Shown: piece by piece, positions 57,035 to 64,000 of the stretch
Numbering within the stretch: the first letter of the stretch is position 1
How the letters are laid out: each line of letters begins with the position of its first letter
Source: Liriodendron chinense
Taxonomy: Eukaryota > Streptophyta > Magnoliopsida > Magnoliales > Magnoliaceae
DNA: 64,000 bases
Reading direction: 5' to 3'
NCBI GenBank assembly: GCA_003013855.2
Contig: ML058370.1
Span: 1,240,001-1,304,000 of the forward strand
Made by a program: the position numbers and the translations under genes
Notes under the pieces: model-generated
Seen by the model: only the letters and a program-made list of their open reading frames with translations
The model's database searches: none
What the model was told of the DNA's origin: nothing

Positions 57035-58268
57035 TATAATACCCAAAATTTAGGCACACGAATAGGTACACGAGTGCGTGTTCACACACGAGAAATCAAA
57101 TTCTAAGCCGTGTTGTTCGCACACATACACACATGTATACACTTTTATACATATCCTAACACTTTTAAGACTCTAAAAACTTAGTGTACTTAATTAAGTC
57201 AATAGACGAACTGTTAGAATGATCTATTGTTGCTAGACAGGAATATCTAACCATCCACTTCGATTTCGAACTACGCGATCAATGTAAACTCGCCGTATAA
57301 TCTCCACATTGTCCTGTACACATGTCCGTCCGTAAATCTGATCCGTACATCTTGTCCGTCACCTGGCATATGTTTAGATCATTGATTTCCTGACTATATA
57401 AACCTATTCAGGCGTGCTTATAACACCCCAAGTTCTTGGAATTGTTTAAATCGTAATTAAATAACTTTAAATGTTGATAAATTAATATTAAATAATCCTT
57501 AGGGAATTAGGGTATAGTCCATTTATTAAAGTTACTTAGAATAAATTCTAGAACAGCGTAGAATCATTAGATTTCACAAAACTCACAAATTTATAATAAT
57601 TACGAAAATGCAATTAGTTAAACTTAAGTTAAACGGTCATTTTTAAGTTTTATGATTTCTGGAGATCACTTTCACACGAAACTTTATATACGAGTTCTAG
57701 GACACAATTTAACCGTGCACGTCGAATTTTAGCTCTTCGATCACCCTACAAATATCCTAATAAAAAATCGAGCCATAAGTGGCCCACCTCAACTCGGATC
57801 TGCCTCATTTTTTTTTGTCAATGGATGAAACTGTATCGTCGACCTTCTGGATGGAGAAAAATGCCCTGATCTATCGAATGTGGACCCCACTTGTGTGAGT
57901 AGCAGTGGTGTTGTGTATACGTGTAGTGCACGCAATATTAAAAAAAAAAAGAAAAAAAGAAGAAGAAGAAGAAGCCTCTTCCAGACGCTGTTACAACGTC
58001 TGCTGCAACAGCATCCGCGCGACCCAACCCAGTCGGCCCATACTGTCCATCACGGTGGACCTCATCTGGAAATCCACCCCATTCATTATATAGCCCCCTC
58101 CTTGGACTACTAAAGGACGAACCCGTTTTTGTAAGTAGAAGCTCGAGTGGACCGCACAATCCTTTTATCTCTGAAGCTTAACGAAATAAAACGCTCAAGA
58201 TCAGGACCGATCCTACACATGGGTCCCTAAAATTTTAGGAGATTGTTTTCATGGACTATTCGCTCACC

Positions 58269-59580
58269 TTAAGTGCAAGGCTGCGATGTAGTAATAAATC
58301 TCGATAAGACGGAGGTCAATCCACAGGGACTATTCCAGCAACTAGAATTGCAATAATTAAGAGATTCAATTGAGAGAGTTATGTTAAAACATTAACTTAA
58401 GAAAAACAGTAATTAAAGGAACTGAGGCTTTCAAGGATCCACTTGTAACAATCATATGTCAATCCAATCAATCCAAGCACAAAACACAACTAGATTTGAA
58501 GTTTTATCTCTCATCTAGTTGGAAGATAAAGCATTAAACACATTCAATCCCACTTAATTTAAACTTCCAAGTTCTAGTCCTATTCAATCACATAGCATTC
58601 GAAATCATAACCTACAGAGTAACAGCCATGCCTATGGACTATGACATGCTCAAGGGTTACCATTATTCGAATATAATCAAGCAAAACATGATAATTTTAG
58701 AGAATTGCAAGGAATCCATGTCCGAAGCACATGAACTCTCATAAAACTTCTAAAAATATCAACTTTATATGAACTAGAATATGCAAAATTCAAACTTAAA
58801 GTGAAAACTACTTGAATCAAACTAAACAAAACATGAAATTGGCTACAAGCTTCACCTCTCAGCCTTAGCTGAGAGATTCTAGCCGAGCATTGTCATATTA
58901 CAACTAAAACTCAATGAAAAAGACATAAAAAGCATAAAAACTCGGAGTTGGGAGGGTTGCAAACGCTCCACAACAACTTCCTTCACCTCCCACGAAGTTC
59001 CTCAGCTTCTATGATGCCCTAGGAAGAGACCCTAGGTGTCCTTTTATAGTGGGGAAGCTCTACCGTGTCAGAATCTTCCAGAATTGCGTAGCATTACGCA
59101 CTTGCGCAGAAAATCTCGAAATTTCAAAATAGAAACTGTTGTTTACGCAAGGCTGACCGGTCGTGACCGGTCGGACTGGTTTTGAGTCCAACATACACAG
59201 AGAGGTCGCCGACCCATTGGCCGACCGATCTTGACCAGTCGGACTAGGCTGGTCCTTTGTCCAGCGAGTTTCAGAGGGGGACAGCAAGGTGGCCGACCTG
59301 TCAGGACCGGTCGTGGCTCCATGGCCAACTGGTCATGACCGGTCGGACCTCTTTTTTCTTCTTTTTCTTCCTTTCTTTCTTCTCTTTTCTCCCTCTTTCT
59401 TCTTCCTTCTTTAGTCCACCTTGGGCCTTCATTCAAAGGCTCCTAAATATGCTCTTTTTTGTCACAAATTGGACGAAGTCGCTCTCATTCCTACAATCAC
59501 AAAACATGCATCAAATGGGCCTTTCAAACATGCAAACCATGCATATAATGTGATGTAATGGGCTACTTTGTGTATAAATT
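58269..59580. mobile_element. Unidentified segment inserted in, or divergent from, copy B
   Basis: This stretch has no match in copy A, which has only about 190 bp of unrelated sequence at the corresponding place. It begins near TTAAGTGCAAGGCTGCGATG and contains CTCGATAAGACGGAGGTCAA plus TCCACAGGGACT, a phrase I have seen in plant LTR-type repeats. A cluster of GACCGGTCGGAC words lies at 59152-59350, then a CTT-rich run. No open frame with a known domain is present and the borders are approximate. Confidence 0.4.
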
Positions 59581-59764
59581 GGAGGTTCAACATGGACCCT
59601 ACCTACCGTTCCAACAGTCCCAGTTGTCGTAGCTTGCAAGAAATTGGAAACCAAATTCAACTTGGATTCGAAAACCCGACCAATTTCTTCCGACCGAAAC
59701 CTCCCCTGTCTGGCTATAAAACCAACCCCCCATTCCTCTATCTTTCAAAAAAAACATCCAAGAG

Positions 59765-59768
<4 letters not shown>

Positions 59769-59814
<46 letters not shown>

Positions 59815-60011
59815 GAAAGAAGAAAGAAAGAAAAATAAAAAGAAGTAGCTGTCACTGCTGTTGCTGTCGCTGGGGCAACATCCCAGATGAAAAGAAGAGA
59901 GAAAGAAGAAGAAGAAAGAGGAAAGGAAGAAAGAAGAAAGAAGAAGGAAAGAAAGAAAGAAGAAAGAAGAAAGAAGAAAGAAGAAGGAGAGAGAAGGAAG
60001 AAGAAAGAAGG
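59769..60011. repeat. (GA)n microsatellite and GAA-rich tract
   Basis: About 21 GA dinucleotides are followed by 200 bp of AAG/GAA-rich sequence broken by GTAGCTGTCACTGCTGTTGC. The long K/E/R-rich open frame over it is a composition artefact. It mirrors the CT-rich tract of copy A. Confidence 0.9.
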
Positions 60012-60762
60012 AGACCGAGTCGACTCGCTGAGTCAACTCATATCCAAGTTAGGCCTTATTTAGAGCTTAGAGGTTGTCATAAGTGAGTGATTCATCTCAC
60101 GTAACTTTCTTTGTTAATTCTAGTGTTCTCCCCTATTTACTTTTAATTTATAAATTCTCCTTCTCTAGTTAGGTTTTTAAGTATACTTTAATGCTTTCTT
60201 CCTTATCATGGAATCCTAGGTAAAGGATTCATCCATCTAAATTTTTCTTTTAATTAGGTTCTTAGAATTTCACTTTATTATTTTACGTGATTATGGAATC
60301 CTAGATAGTGGATTTATCTCTCCCAATTTCTCTATTAATTAAGTTTCTTGAATTTCACATTGTTCTTAAACGTAGTATGGATCCTAAGTAAGAGATCAAT
60401 CTCTTATCTCTATTCTTAAAATTCATTTATGAATTATCCTTTCTTAGAGAATTTACTTTATCAAATTTTTCATCTTGGGTACTTACGTTAAAATTTGAAA
60501 ACAACTTAATATAGGTTTAAGTGAACATGATGCTACCGTTGTGTAACCCTAGATACTAGTAGTAGTTCTAAAATCCCACGTAATATTTCTCTCACATTTC
60601 TCGATAAACAGTAAACTAGGGTTAAAAGACAAAGAAATACTTTCATGAAAATAATACATGCATGGTGTGATTGGACGTGAGTTTTGATATGCATTGTATG
60701 CTTGAAGAAGTGCTTCCATAACTCATGCCATATACATACATTTATATACTGCGACAGAACAG

Positions 60763-61018
60763 GAGTATGGTTGATTTGACTCCTGGCGTGCATGGTTGAT
60801 TTGCCGCCTCGTTGTACCGGTTAGGTGAGCATGATTGATTTACAACAGGTTCCTAATGTTCAGTGGCAACGAGTTCTGGTTGTTTCACTTATTGAGCATG
60901 GTTGATTTGCTCGGTTGGATCGGTGGTGCATGGTTAATTTGCCCACTGGCGTGCATGGTTGATTTGTCACCTCGCTATACCAGTTAGGTGAGCATGGTTG
61001 ATTTGCGACAGGTTCCTA
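60763..61018. repeat. Seven-copy GCATGGTTGATTTG motif array (copy B)
   Basis: This is the inverse counterpart of the array at 53673-53915: seven words of GCATGGTTGATTTG or single-change variants within 256 bp, between CCGGTTAGGTGAGC-like spacers. The same number of units in both copies suggests the array belongs to the ancestral element. Confidence 0.9.
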
Positions 61019-61531
61019 ATATTTAGTAGCAGCGAGTTCCTAGACGTTTAAAGCTCTCACATGTATCATAACATACATGATATCATGATAATCATGTTCC
61101 ATTTATAATAAACCATAAAATGTAGCAATCATAACTTCATCCTCGTATAGTTCATACAATTATATCCGTTGATGATTCGCATCCTATCTCTTATTAACTG
61201 GAATATTACCTGTGATGGAAATAACCTCACTGGGCTTTTAGTTCACCAAAATCACCACAGTTTTTGCAGGTCTTTTGGAAGAAAAAGACGTAGACGGAGC
61301 AGAGTATTCAGATGATCACGTGTTACTCAAACGCCTATCGTAGTCAATTTATTTTATAAAATTCAATGTAATAAGACATTAGTAGAAAAGAAACTTTATA
61401 TTTGAGATTTATTTTAGTTATGCGATGTGTGGAATGGAATCTCAAAGATTCTATGCTCGAATTTTAAATTCACACCCTGAAACTCGGGCTTTGGGTTGTT
61501 GTACTCGAGTCCTAAATTTCGGGGCATGACA

Positions 61532-63036
61532 CTTTTGATCTTTCTGAGTATTCAATAAAGAAGCAACTAACAATTCTAAGGTCAAGCTTTCTTTCATGCG
61601 GGCTATACGTTTAGCTTCTGCAGGACAACCCCATACATGAAAATATCGTAGACTAGGCTTTCGCCCTGTTCACAATTTATATGGAGTTTTCATTACAGCC
61701 TTACTTGGGACCCTATTAAGGATATGCACAGCCGTTTTCAACGCATCACCCCACAAAGATTCTGGCAACGTTGAATTACTAATCATAGATCGCACCATGT
61801 CCTTTAGGGTGCGATTACGCATTTCCGCTACACCATTCTGCTCTGGAGTACTAGGCGTGGTGTACTAGGCGACGATGCCACAATCTTGCAGGTATCTAGC
61901 GAATGGATCTGGATTACGTCCAAATTCGTCATACCTTCTGTAGTACTCACCACCATGGTCGGATCTAACAACTTTGATCTTTCTGTCGAATTGATTCTTG
62001 ACTTCAGCCTTATAGATCTTAAATGTATCCAGGGCATCTGATTTTTCGTTAATAAGGTATAAGTACCCATAACGAGAGCAATCATCTATAAAAGTGATAA
62101 AATACTTCTGCCTATTCCAGGATGCTGTAGGGAATGGTCCGTAGATGTCTGTATGAATCACTTCTAAGAGTCCTACGCTCCTAGTGGCACCCTTTTTCCT
62201 TATTCTAGTCTGTTTACCTTTAATGCAATCAATATAAACCCCAAAGTCTGAGAAGTCTAGGAAGTGAAAAATTCATTCACGCACAAGCCTTTCCAATCTC
62301 TCACGAGAGATGTGGCATAATCGCTTGTGCCATAGCATGGAGGAATTCTTATAATTTAAACTTCGTTTGATGCCTTTAGTGTTTCTATGTGAGGAGTTAA
62401 TGCTGTATACATATGAAACATCCAAATCTAGCTGATAAAGGTTATTAACTAAAGTTCCAGAACCAATCACAGCCGAATCATAGCAAATACTTAATTTTCC
62501 ATTTGCAAATTTAAACTCATAACCATATTTGCCTAAACGAGAAATAGAAACCAAATTACGCCTTATAGAAGGCACACAAACAGTATCTACTAGATTAAGA
62601 AAGTGTCTTGACGATAACCTAAGCCTACAAATTCCAATAGCTTCCACGTTTACTCTAATGCCGTTCCCCATATAGACTGATCTCTCTGCATCAGTTGGCG
62701 TCCGGCTTTAGAGCATATCCTGCATGGAATTACAAATGTGAATAGTTGCACCAGAGTCTATCCACTAGGAGTCTATGGACATATCAGCTAAATTTGATTC
62801 AAAACAGACTACAATATGGTGTTTACCTTAGAAACGAGTCATGCTTTAAATCCTTTACAATCCTTCTTCTGATGACCAGGCTTATTGCAGAAGAAGCAAC
62901 CATCATTAGGACCCTTCCTTTTCTTCTTAAATATTTTTTCAGAGTTAGGCTGATTGCCACCCTCAGGACCCATAGAACTTTTTCCTGAAGTGTGTTTTCT
63001 TTTCTTATTTCCTTTTCGTCCTTGACTAGATATCAC
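61532..63036 (-). pseudogene. copia zinc knuckle, protease/pre-integrase and integrase remnant
   Basis: The minus strand has the knuckle GCFFCNKPGHQKKDCKGFKA near 62900-62840. Then a worn protease region follows, and pre-integrase motifs VCVPSIRRNLVSISRL and SSMLWHKRLCHISRERLERL (62671-62273). The integrase core shows MIHTDIYGPFPTASW, YFITFIDDCSRYGYLYLINE and VRSDHGGEYYRRYDEFG (62161-61865). NGVAEMRNRTLKDMVRSMI-like sequence follows to 61780. Frames are broken at several points, and copy B of the LTR-like element ends it at 61532. Confidence 0.88.
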
Positions 63037-63048
63037 TAGGTGTGCACT

Positions 63049-63663
63049 TTATGTCTTGCCCGACCTTCTGAGTCTCTCTTCCTCCTGAACGCACTGGGAT
63101 ATCAGTTCGTTCAATGTCCACTTTTCCTTTTGAGTGTTATAGCTGATTTGGAATTGACCTAACTGTGGACAGAAGGAGTTTAGAACCAAGAAAATCAAGA
63201 GTTCATCCTCAATCTTAAGGCCTAATGCACGGATTTTAGCCACCACATCAGATAATCCACCAATGTACTCCCTGATATTTCCTTGACCGTTATAGGTGGC
63301 TTGAGTTAGCTTATGTAGAAGTGAACTCAACTCAGCTTTATCTGATTTTTTAAATCGTTTTCCTATTTCAGTCAAGAAATCTTTAGCTTTCTCGGTGTCG
63401 GGCATGACACCCTGCATGGTCTCATAAATTGAGTTCTTTATAATCTTGAAACACATCTTATTTGACTTGGTCCAGGCCTTATAATGAGCCTTTCCAGATT
63501 CCGAGCTGAAGTCAGACGGAATGGGAGGGTCTACCTCCTCCAAGGCCAGGTCCAAGTCCATGCAACCTAGGACTATTTCAACGGACAACTTTTATTTTGA
63601 ATAATTGGACCCAGTAAGTAAAGGTATGGAATTGAATTGGGTTGGAATATTGGAAACGGTCAT
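63049..63663 (-). pseudogene. copia gag remnant
   Basis: The likely gag start is the ATG near 63663, giving TVSNIPTQFNSIPLLTGSNY. A TAA stop then falls where the family usually has a KW pair, so the long open frame starts only at 63588. It continues with EIVLGCMDLDLALEEVDPPI, KSIYETMQ-like NSIYETMQGVMPDTEKAKDF and KLTQATYNGQGNIREYIGGL, the UBN2-type gag core. It stops just before the zinc knuckle region. Confidence 0.85.
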
Positions 63664-64000
63664 AGCTGAACATTTAAAGCATAAAACTCACATTAATAAA
63701 CAAGTCTCATATAATAATGCATGAATATAAATCACAAACATTATGCATGTAAATACACTCGATTGATTTAGGCCTTCAATCAAATGACCCAGAATGATGA
63801 TGGGTCATAATCATCAAAATTTGGCAAGAGCCCAGCATATCATCACAATTCCTCATTTGGGAGAAATTGTAACATATAGGAGGCTCTACTGAATATGAAG
63901 CCGATTTATGCTAGTAAAATAAATCTAAGATGTCCATCATCTTTGGATGAAATGAGTCTCTCAAACCTATATCACCATCACCAATCACTTCATCTAGCTC

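Larger units (their letters stand above)
57035..61531 (+). mobile_element. Large LTR-like element, copy B (4.5 kb), inverted relative to copy A
   Basis: On the + strand it begins TATAATACCCAAAATTTAGG (the expected TG is TA here) and ends ATTTCGGGGCATGACA. It matches the reverse complement of 53145-56245 over nearly the whole length. ATTTT (57030-57034) and CTTTT (61532-61536) may be a worn target duplication. A TATA-like CTATAAAACC at 59714-59723 precedes the GA tract, which would place transcription start near 59745. It is longer than copy A because an extra segment of about 1.3 kb lies inside (58269-59580). It is inserted in the copia integrase. Confidence 0.7.
51018..64000 (-). mobile_element. 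Decayed Ty1/copia retrotransposon split by two large insertions; 5' end outside the window
   Basis: Read on the minus strand from the window's end: gag (63663-63049), zinc knuckle, protease/pre-integrase, integrase, then an insertion (61531-57035), more integrase and reverse transcriptase (57034-56246), a second insertion (56245-53145), the rest of reverse transcriptase and RNase H (53144-52004), a purine tract AAGTGGGAGAATG and the 3' LTR. The pieces continue each other in order across both insertions, which proves they are one element. Stops and shifts occur in every domain. 63664-64000 would be its leader or 5' LTR, but no primer-binding site was found there. Confidence 0.88.

Noticed and set aside
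59568..60086. 172-codon Lys/Glu/Arg-rich frame and its Ser/Phe-rich antisense partner
   Set aside because: The composition follows directly from the GA and GAA tract inside the LTR-like element.

Overview
This window is nuclear DNA of a flowering plant. The genes are intron-rich with GT-AG splice sites, introns run to several kilobases, and much of the rest is retrotransposons, small inverted-repeat elements and microsatellites. Many dispersed foldback repeats share a core like GTGGGCCCCACC. I associate that repeat style with magnoliid genomes, but this is a weak inference and I cannot name the species.

Three host genes can be rebuilt. (1) On the + strand at 2987-14474 there is a bHLH transcription factor of the bHLH49/62/78 (CIB-like) group. 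It has eight exons, 504 codons and an intact reading frame. Its sixth intron is about 5 kb and holds a truncated LINE, LTR-like sequence and a GGGT-rich tandem repeat. (2) On the - strand at 18109-28509 there is a plant peroxiredoxin-like 2 (AhpC/TSA-type) protein with an N-terminal SAM-like region. Four exons are clear and the last few residues are unresolved. Its 8.4 kb first intron holds a decayed Ty1/copia element, a complete small TRIM retroelement, a short inverted-repeat transposon and a three-copy tandem repeat. (3) On the - strand at 36343-42952 there is a U-box/ARM-repeat E3 ubiquitin ligase of the PUB42/43/44 kind, predicted at 1029 residues. Its first exon is probably only two codons long.

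Layout: 1-250 is a LINE fragment. 465-1900 is a degenerate tandem repeat in the 5' region of the bHLH gene. 2987-14474 is the bHLH gene. 14475-18015 is intergenic. 18109-28509 is the peroxiredoxin-like gene. 28510-36342 is intergenic and contains a MULE-like element with a 9-bp target duplication, a foldback element and a possible solo LTR. 36343-42952 is the U-box gene. 42953-51017 is intergenic, with foldback elements and a roughly 2 kb direct duplication. 51018-64000 is one decayed Ty1/copia element on the - strand, split by two copies of a very long LTR-like element in opposite orientations.

The genes look like independent plant loci, not a pathway cluster. I see no tRNA, rRNA, CRISPR array or bacterial-type operon. 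I do not find a convincing undescribed biological system. The most unusual structure is the inverted pair of 3.1 and 4.5 kb LTR-like elements (53145-56245 and 57035-61531), both carrying a seven-copy motif array and both inserted in the same host retrotransposon. All identifications come from reading the sequence and from family knowledge; no searches were run.
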